A DNA stretch of 64,000 nucleotides from Echria macrotheca (lineage: Eukaryota > Ascomycota > Sordariomycetes > Sordariales > Schizotheciaceae): the NCBI GenBank assembly GCA_030411725.1, contig MU839837.1:992001-1056000 (forward strand), read 5' to 3'. The position numbers and the translations under genes are program-made. Within the stretch, counting starts at the first letter, position 1; every line of letters begins with the position of its first letter. Positions 1-11,292 of this stretch are shown in pieces. Below the pieces are notes generated by a model. The model did not search any database, was not told where the DNA came from, and saw nothing but the letters and a program-made list of their open reading frames with translations.

Positions 1-1
1 G

Positions 2-238
2 GACGGGGTTCTGGAGCATATGAGGGGGCTGGGGACGTGTACGGCAGAGGAGTGTAGGGCGAGGGTGGGGGATTGCGCTGGTGTGAGGAGGTATCGGTTT
101 GGGATGTTTGTGGGACATGGTGAGACGGCGAGGATTGGGGTGTTTGTGGAAGGGAAGGGGGAAGAGCAAGGGTCAGGAAGTAGGGCAGATAGCTCTGACG
201 GGGAGAGTGGGATGGGGGTGTCCGAGAAAGCAGTTTAG
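2..238 (+). CDS. 3' end of an unidentified protein (partial)
   Basis: A reading frame is open from the window edge to a TAG at 236-238, giving 78 codons. It is rich in Gly, Arg and Val and ends in a low-complexity Gly/Ser/Glu tail. An internal ATG lies at 20, but the frame is already open before it, so this is more likely the C-terminus of a gene starting outside the window. I recognise no domain. G-rich codon choice (GGG, GTG) resembles other genes here. It could also be chance, because the stretch is short. Confidence 0.4.
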   Translation, partial: DGVLEHMRGLGTCTAEECRARVGDCAGVRRYRFGMFVGHGETARIGVFVEGKGEEQGSGSRADSSDGESGMGVSEKAV

Positions 239-1949
239 ACTCGCATCGGGCTCATAATAATGTCCTCGTTTACCTTTTCATGCAATGTGGGAGAGCAAAG
301 TCTTGAGTTGAATGGCAAGTGATAGTCCGAAACTGCATAAAAGGCGTAAAAGAAATTTCTGAAAATGACCTCGTGGAACAAAACTCAACCACTTGGTGAG
401 CAACCACCCAACAACTTGCCAGCCGATGAACAAGCCTTGACCAGTTCTTGCGCCTGAAATTTAGACTCCATCAAAGGTGATCAAAAGAGCAGAACTTTGT
501 CAGTGATATCGTGTGTCCCCTGTTTCAGCTTCTCAGCTCTGATCAGTGACCCACCCAGCAGTCACCAGCTGCCACATCATTGAAAGGACTCAGACAGAAC
601 CCAGCCGTTCAGTTGGACACCATCAAACCTGACGATACATCCAAAACGACGGCGGTCTTTTCCATCTCATCATCGTCCTTGGTAGCCCCGCGCCCTCGCT
701 GATGCAATCTGTGCTCAATCCCCTGTCATCGTGGGATGTTCGACCCAGCAAGGAGTCTCTGGCACCTTCCTTCGATATCTCGGACAACCAACTCCCTCAC
801 CCACGTACCTTCCTCCCCCGAGACGGTCACTTGGCCCATATAAGCTCAAAATTTGGCCAAGTGGTGCAGCGGGTCAATGATGATCACCGTACTTATTAGA
901 CAGTTAGATTTTGAGCCACGCTAAGAACGTTCGCAATTCAAATCTGAGCCCGGGCACCTGGACGTAGGTCCATGGGCTATGATGAAACACGGTAAAATTA
1001 AAATTCTGAGACCTATTTTTTTTGTTAGTGCTTCTCCAGGCTGTCTTTTTGTTATTGAAAAAGGCTCACCTGCAATGCAATGCCCGTGGCATTGGATGAA
1101 ACGAGAGAACCGACTTCAAGTTGAATCCAGGGAACTGTCGAAGGGCGAGCAAGAGAAGTCGACTCAGCCGAGGGGAAAGCTGGGTATTTATGCTGCAGCG
1201 TCGGAGCTCTGAGTTCCTTCATACGGCCGGACTCTGGAACGCGCATTGCATTGCATAGGTAGCCGGTGAATTTTTAGTCGTTACGCCATCAATTTAGTTG
1301 CAGTACGGGTCGATAAAATTGGCCGGGGAGTGTGCGCTGGCGTGTTGGAGCTACTGTCTTTCACAAGCCGGATTGTGTGCCTGCAGTAGTCTGTATCTTT
1401 GAATAGCTTTCTCCTTTGTCCTTGATCAACTTCGGACTTCCGTGCTGGTACTGGCGCGGCTCTAGCGCTGCCTTTGGTTGTATGAGGTGTTTGAAAACAG
1501 CAAGGTTTGTCGCAAAGTCGGTATTGTTGATGGAGAGGAGCTCACTTATCTGTACTCTTTTTTTTTTTTCCTTGTAGGTACCTACGGAGTATCTGTGCTT
1601 GACCCGTTTGCCCGTCTCAGGCTTTGATAGGTCCTCAGCAGCTTGTGTTATGCATGTGAACAGCTGGTCACGGGATTTCATGTCTGCTCCTGATCAGGCA
1701 TCAAGGCAACCATTGTTGGGCCTGACAGGTTGGGTTGTGAACGCCACAGCTTCACGAAGGTCGCGACTTCCAGTTTTGATGCCCCGCAACGTGCAGTGTT
1801 CACGACGAAGAAGTTCCTATTTCTCAGCTCCACAACCTGTCTTTCGCCTTCTGTTCATCCCAGCTGCGACAACCCGGCGTGTGCCGAGTCTTCCGCCATT
1901 TGTACAGCCCAGTTTCCGATCAGAACGTTTGTCCGGCATCTCCTCAAAA
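239..1949. other. Intergenic, no gene recognised
   Basis: About 1.7 kb with only short frames lacking protein-like composition. A box-A-like stretch near 853-865 and a weak box-B-like stretch near 932-945 suggest a degraded tRNA-derived sequence, but no cloverleaf can be folded. The last part, about 1560-1949, is probably the leader of the HET gene. A frame in phase with that gene is open from about 1599, with ATGs at 1650 and 1680. Confidence 0.5.
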
Positions 1950-4010
1950 ATGAGGCTCCTCGATACCGAAACCTTCGAGCTGCGCGAGTTTTTCGACGAC
2001 GCTATCCCCCAGTATGCGATTCTCTCCCATACTTGGGGAAAGGAAGAGGTTTTGTTCCAGGACATGACGGACATCACCCGCGCCAAGCTCAAACATGGAT
2101 TCCACAAACTCGAAGGAGCATGTCAACTGGCCCGCTCACAGTCGTACAAGTACATCTGGATCGACACTTGCTGCATCGACAAGACCAGCAGCGCCGAGCT
2201 GACCGAGGCCATCAATTCCATGTATCGGTGGTACAAGGGATCCGGTGTTTGTTATGCCTATCTGAGCGACATTGGTACTGGGAACCTAGCGAATAACTCG
2301 ACCCCGGTGGAAACAGACGAACACGTGACCTTGGAATATCTCCTCAGTAAGATGCCCAATAGCAGGTGGTTCACGAGGGGCTGGACGCTGCAAGAGCTCA
2401 TTGCGCCTTCCGTCGTCAAATTCTACACCAGCACCTGGCGCGAGCTCGGAAACAAGCATGACGCCAGGATGAGCCGGCTTGTCTCTGATATCACGGGGAT
2501 CGACGTCCCGACGCTACTGGGGGATGACCCATCAGAAGTCAGTATCGCACGACGGATGTTCTGGGCATCCAAACGGGAGACGACTCGCCTGGAGGACCGC
2601 GCCTACTCTCTCCTTGGTCTCTTCGACGTGAACATGCCCCTGATCTACGGTGAGGGCAAAAGGGCATTCCGTCGACTCCAGGAGGAGATTCTGAAGACAT
2701 CCGATGATCAGTCCATCTTCGCCTGGCACAGCCCAGACTATCCGGTGGGCGCGGCCGTCGAAGTACTTGCGACATCTCCTTCCGACTTTGCATCATCGGG
2801 AGCCGTCTCTCGCCACCCCTTCTTTCGAGTCGGCCGGAAGGGGGTGACCGTTACTAGCGAAGGGATCAGCTGTCAGCTTTCTATTGCTTTTCCTATAGAG
2901 CGATTCTATGGCATACAGGCTATTCTGGACTGCCAGCTTGGAAGCATCCCCGGAACCTTCCCAACGATCAACCTGCGGAGTGTCTCTTCATACCACGAGG
3001 GTGAACCCAGACACTTTTATCGTGTCATGACACCTAGCATGAGAAGTTTCCGTGCTTATGGACCTATGGATACATTCACGGACGAGAGTTATAGGCTTGG
3101 TCTGGATCCTACACATCTTCGTGAGAACCTATCCGAAGCTACCATCCGTGAGTACATGATCCAGCGAGTCCACTCTCCTTCACGCCTTGTGTCCTTCTGA
3201 TAGGTGATGAATGCTAATGGAAATTTCTTAGAAGGCGGCGCTATTGCTGTTAAGAATGCGTCCATCGTATTCATACGGCGTCTTCCGATCCCCCCAAGAT
3301 ACATGCCCATACAGGATTTACATCCTACTAGGGATATATATTCCTCTGCGTCTAGCTGGCTACGCCCCCCATCCTCTTCGCAGCCACAATCGACCTGCCG
3401 CTCTTACGACTGCAAAAGCCACTGGTTTGTTACCTTCGGCCTCAAATGTACCGACGTAAACCTAGAGGTCCGAATTGTGCAGGTCTACCCACATGAAGAC
3501 TGGGACAGCTCCTCACTGCAGTTCCGGATCCGGCCAATTCATCCGTCGTATCATGACTCTCAACGTGAGTGTTTGGACGGCATGTTCGACGTTGAGGTCA
3601 TCGAAAAGCAGAACTCAGGCAATCCCGGAGCTCAGCATCGGGACAGCAGGGCCGTCCTGACTAAAACTCTGCTGGTAGGCAGGGCGGTAGCTGCTTCCCG
3701 AGGGGCCAATACTCGGCCGTGGTGTCGCATCCTCGGACATAGGGTTCCGATACCTGATGCTGCATCCTTCCAGACGTGGGGCAAGACATGGATCAGAGCC
3801 CTGTCTGGATCTCGATTGGGAACATCAACATGGAAGGATGACCATGAGGACATTTTGCTGGAGGCCATCGCTAGCACCAAGGCAATCTCCGGGAATTACC
3901 ACCATGTAGTTGTCCTCCGAGCCAATAAAGTAGGCGTCCAGGAGTCGGGGTACTACCTACTAGACGACAAGGCCGGGGCTGGAGATCTCAGACTCCATTA
4001 CCAAGCTTAG
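1950..4010 (+). CDS. HET-domain (heterokaryon incompatibility) protein
   Basis: A HET domain fills the N-terminal half: YAILSHTWG, then WIDTCCIDK, then FTRGWTLQELIAP, then the RAYSLLGLFDVNMPLIYGEG block that marks this family. HET proteins trigger cell death when genetically different hyphae fuse, and are usually cytoplasmic. I place the start at the ATG at 1950, where HET similarity begins; the frame is open upstream, so a longer N-terminus is possible. The frame stops at 3200, but an intron 3121-3231 (GTGAGA donor, GCTAAT branch, TTAG acceptor) joins it in phase to a second open frame ending at 4010. Together they encode 649 residues in two exons. No NACHT, WD40 or ankyrin repeats follow, so this is a stand-alone HET protein. 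The C-terminal half has no recognised domain. The exact intron is inferred; the HET assignment is certain. Confidence 0.88.
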
Positions 4011-4300
4011 TCATTGAATAAAAAGAGGACAGCATACCCACAGAGAGCACTTTAATCAAGTTTCTACCCACAGGGTGGCACGGGAAGCAACTATCCAGAT
4101 TTTCATTGGCACTTTTCATCGGCCAACATTTTCATTTCTGTCAAACTCTGCTCAGTTTTCTAGAGAAACTAGATCATCAGAATATGGCCGGGTACCCAAG
4201 GTACCTAAGTCAATCCAAACATCCGCACCAAAGAGTTCCTTCCCTTCCATCTCCTCATGACTACAAATCAAATCTGTGTGTCACAACAAGCCTCCGAGTA

Positions 4301-5127
4301 TCAAGCTGTAAAGACCTGTCCGCGCTTAGCCGCGGCCGTCGGTGCGGCAGGAGGAGGAGCACTGCTGGCGCCGCCAACTTGGAAGGCGATGCTGCCGCCA
4401 AAGGGCCCGTTGCCGTTATTGTTCACCACCTTTAGGAGGCAAAAGTTCTTTTGTCCGCTGGTGGCATCTGTTCCCGTGCAGGTCGTGCCGGCGGGGATCT
4501 TGACGGTGAATTTCTGTGAGAATAGTCATTAGTTCCATGCTCATATCATAGAACGGAAAAGAATTGTTTTTGTAATGCACCTACCGCATCAGCACCGACA
4601 TTGGTAGCCCGCCTCTGGAGACCCACGGCGCGGAGCGCACGCTGCACCACATTTCCCTTGCCGTTGCCCACAAGCGGTGTCGTGGCGGTGAGCAGGGTGC
4701 CCTTGGAGTACGCGCCCGTGCCGGTGGTGTCAAGCACAGCAAAGAGATTGCCCTTCTTATCGTTGGCCGTGCCGTCGCTGGTCACGACGCGCCACGTGCC
4801 AGTGATGGTGCCGCTGCCGTCGGCCGAGACCTGCGGCAGCGTGCTACCCGAGAGGGCCATGGTGTCGGCTAGATCGGCCACCTTGAGCTTGCCGTTCGCC
4901 TCGGTCTTGCCGAGACCGTCGGTCAGCGGCTTGTTGGCGTTGCCGCCGAAGACCGTGGTGTCCTTCTCCGTCGCGCTGTTGGGGCCGAACCGGGCTACCA
5001 CGTCGCCCTTGATGCCGAGCGCGGTGCCGTTGCCGCCCAGGTTGCCTGTCACGACGGTGACCTTGCCGTGGGCGCTGACCATGCTGGCGGCCGAGAGGAT
5101 GAGGACGAGGAGAGAGCTGGTGTACAT
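4301..5127 (-). CDS. Egh16-like (GAS/MAS-type) secreted protein
   Basis: Two exons, 5127-4585 and 4513-4301, are joined in phase 0 across a 71-nt intron (GTAGGT donor, CTAAT branch, CAG acceptor), giving 251 residues. Residues 1-19 are a clear signal peptide ending VSA, followed by the HGKVTVVTG opening typical of the Egh16/GAS/MAS family. Other family marks are the LGGNGTALGI stretch, the ALSGSTLPQVS stretch and, in exon 2, a TCTG...CLLKVVNNNGNGPFGG segment with two cysteines. These proteins were first described from powdery mildew and from rice-blast appressoria and are secreted; their biochemical role is unknown. The end is a Pro/Ala-rich tail and Lys-Arg. The upstream in-frame ATG at 5220 would bury the signal peptide, so I prefer 5127. 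Confidence 0.88.
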
Positions 5128-5379
5128 TTTGCTGAATCGGGAATTGTGGATTCTTGCACTGCAGGATCCTGAAGACTGAAAAAATTGAAGAGAGCGTGAG
5201 ACTTGGCAATTTTCAAACAAAGGACCGTTGAGAAGTGAACTGGGCAGTCCGAATCAATCGGCTGGTTAATTATTTTGTGCAAAGAAAAAAAGTTGAGGAG
5301 ATGGAAGTAAAGAAAGCTGTTTGATGCGGATGATGACGATGAGAGAGGAAAAACATGTTGGAAAAGCCAACACCAGAAG

Positions 5380-5388
5380 TTATATATA
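5380..5388 (-). promoter_or_regulatory. TATA box of the Egh16-like gene
   Basis: On the minus strand the sequence reads TATATATAA, about 255 nt upstream of the ATG at 5127. This is consistent with a strongly inducible promoter and a leader of about 220 nt. The placement is inferred from sequence only. Confidence 0.45.
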
Positions 5389-7914
5389 CTCGTCGAGCGA
5401 CGGTATTCACAACACCGGGGCGGCCGCCAGCTCATGATTCCACAACATAAGCCGGCGCGAGATGTGACTGCTAGGTGGAGAGAAGTGTAAGGGTTTTTCG
5501 GTGAGACTTGGCGATGGTTGGCTGTCAGGTCACAATTGGGTATGCCCCACCTGCCTATTCGGGAGGGCCCGAAACCGGCCTCCCTCCCCTTTTTCGTTTT
5601 ACAATGCGGCCCGATACTAGGCCTCGAGTGTGTAGTTGGAGAAGGGCCATCTGACTTGACTACAATCCAGCCGATTCGAAACGGTGAGGAAACAGGTCTG
5701 GCCTGGGGAACTGGGGTCAGCCTAGACCTAGGGATAGGCAGAAGCGGCACACACAAAGATCCTTGGTTGGGCGTCGAGACTGGTCTCTGGACTTGTAACA
5801 CAGGCGAAATCAAATAGTCTTGCCGTTCCAACAGTCAGCAACACAAACAGCCTTTCTCATCATGTGCCGTCACATGCGACATGCAGCGCCACGTAACGTC
5901 GGTAGTTGTGGTAAGGTGTAAGGCACCTAGACCCAGGCTTAGAATTGCTATGTGCCCTTTCCTCAAGAGCACTTCAGCTACAATCAGCCACTAGTACCAT
6001 GTCCCGTTAACCTTATCGACCTCCTCAAGCGCCTCGTAATAATACTGCAGTATCCCAGAAATATCATGCGCTATCCGTGGCGGTGGCGCCCCCCGTCGCG
6101 GCCAGCGGCACGGCCCGGCCGATCACCCCGTCCCCGGTCCGCGTCCGGGTTCCTTCTGTCCACAGCGTAGTCGACGACGGCTTAAACCAGCGCGGAGGCC
6201 TCGAGATAGACGTCGAGCGTATCGTTCTGGGTCTCGTGGAAGCGGCAGCGTTTCTTGGTTGGGGGTGGAAGACAGCTCGGCGTCGGATTTTCGGGCTCCT
6301 TGTTTGATCCGGCGGCCCTCGACTACTTTCCGCTTGAGTTCTTCGCGCCGGCGCTCGGTGGCAATGATGTGGGGTGCATCTTTGAAGTTGGTTTAGCGCA
6401 TGACTTTGACGCGGTAGCTTGTGATTTGATTCTGAGCAATGGAGGTCGGGTCGTGGGTAGGATTCGATTCTTCGTTGTCGCGGTATCGGGTGTGGTCGCA
6501 GTATGATTTGTTCGTTGGGGAAACTCGTAGCAGCTTATTGTTTTCTTGTCCTTGGAAGCGAATCCGACGGCCCGCACTTTGCAAACATCATGGAGACTTT
6601 CGGGGTTCTTGGCGATGTACGAGGCAGTTCGGATCGATCGATGGATGAATCCTGACTGTTCCCGACCTGATGACGTGGAACGGCAAGCACAGTTCCGCTG
6701 CCCTCAACTAATGGTCGTTGTCGTTTCCATCTTTGAAAGAATAAAGATGATTCGCCTTCATCAAAACTGGCAACCGCGCTTTGATCGGTTCATTGAGGGC
6801 GGGCTTTCCTGCGAGGTTGGGATGGATGCTGGGATGCCTCGTCTGCCTCGCTCAGTTTGTTGAACCCATCTTGAAGTTTTGATGCCATGTCCTATACTTG
6901 CCATGACCGCTTCCCTGAGGAAGAAACGGAATGGCATGATACCTATGAAAAATTCTCGACGTAGCTTCTTCATCGGGATTCGTCCGACCAAGTGGACCAG
7001 TGCCAAGGGTCGCTGTCTCGTGGTTGGAGTCCCGATCTGATTGGCCCGAGGATCAGGGGATGCTCGACTCCACAGGACGGAAAATAGGCGAAGACGATGG
7101 GGAGCGTAGAGAAAAAGAAATTTTATGGTTTGCAGAATGCCGTTCACCGCCCGTCGATCCCGATCCGCGATCTGACCACGAGATATGCAGGCCCGGCGAC
7201 ATGCAGCACGTTAACTGATTATGGTGTCATGATTGGATGGTGGCCCCAAACTCTGAGCATTGTTCGAAATCCGAGGTGTCTGCTAGCGCGTCCACACCCA
7301 AGCGGGGTTGGTGGCCAAATCGATGCCCGACTGCCTGGCTTCTAGGGTTTGACGTTGCACATTTGCCTGTCATACGTGCGTTGCCCAGAGGCCGTGCCTT
7401 CTTCCCCTCTCGTCGTTGCACCAGTACCGTCCTGATTCGACCAAAGCCGGAACATCCTGCCTCGATCCTGGAGAAAACCAAGTCACCCCGCAACGAGGCC
7501 TTTTCCAAGAAAGAACGAGGCCCTTTTCACGGAAAGTCTAACGGGCCCGAACATCTCTCCGGGGAAGACGTCCGTTGCTCCCTCGACGCCACTAGCCTTA
7601 TTTCCTCTCAGACCCGTCGAGTTCGTCCGATCGTGCAGCCAAACAACTCCACGAACCGGCATTCGACAATCCCGCGAACAGACCTTTCTCTCAACAATAT
7701 CACATTCATTTCCAGCATTCGGTTACGATACAGCACAGGTGACGCTGCTACAGGCAAGTACACGTACTCTCTAGACTAGCACCACTGCTACAGCAGGGAA
7801 TTATCCACTGTATGACATCAGACCTGAGCGAATGTGGTTTGGGCTTTGCATCTACTGCTCCGACTAACTGATACGCATCCAGGCTCTTAGGTCTACTCAT
7901 CCCTGGTAATCGAG
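5389..7914. other. Gene-poor interval
   Basis: About 2.5 kb without a convincing gene. It contains a possible decayed minus-strand frame (6123-6584, listed separately). The long plus frame 7237-7779 lacks domain-like composition and may be upstream leader of the coiled-coil gene at 7915. Nothing else is recognised. Confidence 0.45.
6123..6584 (-). pseudogene. Possible decayed coding frame
   Basis: On the minus strand a 154-codon frame has a single in-frame stop (TAA, lowest coordinate 6393). The composition is protein-like: charged, with an Arg/Glu/Lys-rich stretch after the stop (ERRREELKRKVVEGRR). Upstream minus-strand sequence to about 7147 also contains open stretches in other frames. 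I do not recognise the family. It may be a remnant of a gene or simply chance in GC-rich DNA. Confidence 0.2.
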
Positions 7915-9706
7915 ATGCCCGTGCTGGAAACTTCAGCGCCGTCGGCCCCCAAGAAGGGACGCACGGCGACAAATATTCAAACCATTAGCCTGGCATCGGC
8001 AAAGAAGACCCCGCAACAGACGGCGAGTGTACCGAACAAGAAACGGTCCGCTTGTCAGATCAACGGGAACCACACAGCCGACGCGGGCCCCAATAAGATT
8101 CCTCGTATCGAACAAAACACGATCCCGTCGCCCGTCTCCCCGCAGACCGCAGAAGTCGCAGTGCTTCCGTCGGACTCGGACCCTGGCAAAAGGACTTCAG
8201 CTGAGACCAACGTCTCAGATGAAGGGGATCAAATAACTGTCACCAGTCACGACGAGACCAACAACGATATTGCTTTGACTGTGGTAAAGCTGACGGGATT
8301 GCTCCAGGCTACAGAGAGGGCCCGCCATGCTGCGGTGGTGGAGGTTGCTGCTTTTAGAGAAAGGCGTACGTCACCCGATCCCTGGTAACTTTCATATCAA
8401 GATGCTGACTGATCCCAAGACCTGCGAGCGTGCCAAGAGGTGGACGAGCTACGAACAAAGCTAGTTTTTGCCGAGGGCCGGTTGGAAGAACAGTCAGGTA
8501 AGTATTGCAAAAGCATGTGTCTGGGACAGTATTGCTAATGACGCTGCCTCGCGATCAGCTGTAATCAAGATGAAAGATAAGCAACTCGTGAATCTTCAGA
8601 CCCAACTCGAGGGCTTCAGAACAAATCAGCGAGATAAAGACGGGGAGAAGGCGGCCTGGACCTCCACCGTCCAGAGCCTAGAGGCGGACAAGGCTAGACT
8701 TGAGTCTGAGAATGAGATGCTCAGCCAACAGTTGCATCAGTTGACCAGTGAGGGGGTACAGTGCCTCGCTGAGCTAGAGGACACGCGCACCGACCTCGCA
8801 AAGGCAATGGAGAGGATTTCGCACATGATGGAAGTTCAGGGTACTTCGATCTCTTCTGTTCCAGCAACCGCCGATCAGGAAGCGCAAACATCATCCGAGG
8901 TGCCGGCTGAATCATCGACGCCCAAGCCTAGTCTTAGTCCCCGGACCAGAGGCGATGATTTCCAAGCATCACGTCCACAATCCGAACCAGTTCCGCAGAT
9001 TCCGTCTGCTCATCAAGATCTCTCGAAGGCCAACCGCAGCGACAAGGAAGCGCAGAGGTTCTCAGAGCCACCTGCTCAGACGTCGGCCTCACAACCTTTT
9101 CTCCAATTGACAGCAAGCGGGTCGGAGGGCTCTCCGTCGAAGAAAGCTGATGAGACCCCAGTCGAAACCCAGCCGCAAAGTCTAGCAGAACGCTCGAATT
9201 TTGAGGAGTCCCGTTGTCCACAGCGTCTTCAGCAGGACCAAAATTTGAAATGGGATTTTTCTCGTCTTCAAATCCCCCGTTCCGAAGACATCGCTCCAGC
9301 TGCGGATGGCTCAGGTCATCAGGTTGTTCCCACGGACAACACGACCCAAGGAGGAGAATCCACTCCGCACGAAGCTCTGGCCGGTATGTTCCAGTTCCAG
9401 TTTAAGGGTACCCAAGGCAGCTCTCCCGAGGCACGCGTACGGAGTTCTCGAGTCGGTTCCCGGACCAAAGCAGGTTCGCTGACCAGAAACGCTGGTACCC
9501 CAACTCCAACCCCAACCACCGGAAAGATATCCGCGCCCGATATGAGGAAAACCCGCCAAGCGACCAAGGCTTTGGCTCCAGCTAAGAAGAAGCCGGTCAG
9601 ACGGTCGGTTCGGTTTTCGGATAGCCCGTGTCCTTCTTCCAAAGCTGAAAGCTTGGTGGTTGAGGACGACGGGCCCATTTTGGACGAGATCGTGGTGGCT
9701 CCCTAG
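7915..9706 (+). CDS. Coiled-coil protein of unknown function
   Basis: Three exons: 7915-8365, 8420-8497 and 8559-9706. The introns are 54 nt (GTACGT donor, CTGAC branch) and 61 nt (GTAAGT donor, GCTAAT branch). They join in phase and give 558 residues. The N-terminal about 130 residues are basic and Pro/Ser/Thr-rich with Lys-rich patches that could be nuclear localisation signals. The centre, about residues 125-290, is a long heptad-like coiled coil rich in Glu, Gln, Leu and Lys. The remainder is disordered, Ser/Pro/Gln-rich, and ends with a basic stretch (KKKPVRRSVRFSD) before an acidic tail. This layout suits a nuclear or cytoskeletal scaffold, but no family is recognised. The start is the first ATG of the frame, and the splice junctions keep the coiled coil continuous, which supports the model. 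Confidence 0.75.
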
Positions 9707-9780
9707 GGTGGAGCTTCGCACAACGCCCCCGAAGAATCCCTCAAGGAAGCCAAGCACTTGAAGAGCGGAAGAAGAGAAAC

Positions 9781-9818
9781 CCGTAGAGTTGAGGTCCGTA
9801 GAGTTGAGGTCCGTAGAG
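9781..9818 (+). repeat. 15-bp tandem repeat, about 2.5 copies
   Basis: The unit CCGTAGAGTTGAGGT occurs twice exactly (9781-9795 and 9796-9810), and a third copy begins at 9811. It lies just downstream of the coiled-coil gene stop codon. Confidence 0.85.
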
Positions 9819-11292
9819 GGTGAGGCGATGACTCGCCTGTATCTTCTTGGCGACCGATGCCCGCTGGGGTTGGTGGTACACGATGCTGGGTGATTGGATG
9901 CGTCGGGTGGTTAGGCATAGTACACGGATAATGGTTAGCACTGGGCAGCGTGGTAGTCATGCTTTGAGTAGCGCATAGCGGGTAGTTCTCAAACTGATTT
10001 TCGATGGTAGCCCGGTAGTGAGGTGCTTCGGTGTCTGGTTCTTTGGGGTGGCGTTTTGGTGGAAGTGGAAGGCATGTAACGTTCAGCCGACACAATACCC
10101 ATCGGGATCTAGAGTCTAACGTTCAAAAGGAAGAAGCTCAAATTTTACTCATGCAATTCCGATCACTTACCCTTCGACCCCCAAACGATTCTCAATCCAT
10201 AACAGGCACCAATCACGCTCCTTCATGACATTTCCGTCGCCATTCCACTTTTGGCAGCGCCAAACTGAAAAGGCGGACGTAACCCTCCCAAGAAGAAGCA
10301 CTCCTCATCACAACTACAGATAGCTAATTCGGAGAATGATTCCACAGTGGCTACATACGTTAACCTCATCGATGGCCAATTATTTCTTTCCGTTTCGCAG
10401 CACAATAATTATCTGAGACACTTTGGTGATGCATGCTTCATGAAACACTGGCTGGCTCCAAACCCTATTAGACTGCCACTTCCCAAAGCTTGACCGTTGG
10501 CGGATAAGCTGGGGACTTCGGAGCAGGCAGCCGTTCTGTGGCAGGGCTCGGATCCTGAGAACTCCCTGCATCGTAATTACGTCCTCTTATCTTTCATTTG
10601 GAAAAAGAGACCATGGTTTTGCGGGCTTGGACGGTAAAGTCCTTCCATCCTTATAAGGGATGTTCCTTCCATGGACAAGCGGTTGGCCAAAGGTACTCAC
10701 TCGTCGAGGTAACCAGGCCGTACTGGCTTTCACACCTTGAAGCCATGGGATGCGAGGGCCTTTCCATATCGCGAGGTCAGATTTATAGTACCTATAATAT
10801 ACCCATGTGCACCCATGACTCCGGAAGAGAGAGGAGGAAACGCGTCTGCCTGGACAGATAATGCACCTGGTTCCAACAGCATACCTATACAACGGCTAAA
10901 TTTAAAGTGACTTAAAACCCCGGTAGTTGATTTCTCAAGCGAGGGGTACTTAATGGGTCCTGCTCATGATGGTGTGTACCTGTCGGGCCGGAGCGCTTTA
11001 TGGACTGTTTCCTCGCGGCCCGATACCGCTAATTTCCGGCTAATCAACTTCTGCAGCCTTGAAGTAATGTGACACCACACCAGCACAACGATATTGCCTT
11101 GAAAGGGAACCAAGATGCAGTTGAGTTGGTTGATGAAAGCGCCCATCGCAATCGTTCATCCGCCCCCGAACACCGCCGCGTTCCCTCGACCGCAAGGGTG
11201 GAGTGGTACCAAGGTGACGACCGATACACGACAAGCTCCTGGATGCAGACGTACTTCCTCCATCATCAACCGCAGCTGTCAGGTTATCTCTC
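9819..11292. other. Intergenic, no gene recognised
   Basis: About 1.5 kb with short frames only. The minus frame across 9703-10095 includes the tandem repeat and looks like a shadow. The right part should hold the promoter and leader of the membrane protein gene at 11293. Confidence 0.5.

Noticed and set aside
846..955. tRNA-like stretch with a box-A-like TGGCCAAGTGGT and a box-B-like region
   Set aside because: The T-arm bases do not pair, no acceptor stem closes, and box B differs from the consensus. It is at best a degraded tRNA-derived fragment.
7237..7779. 180-codon plus frame upstream of the coiled-coil gene
   Set aside because: No domain-like composition, no good start context and no intron logic; probably upstream leader sequence or chance.
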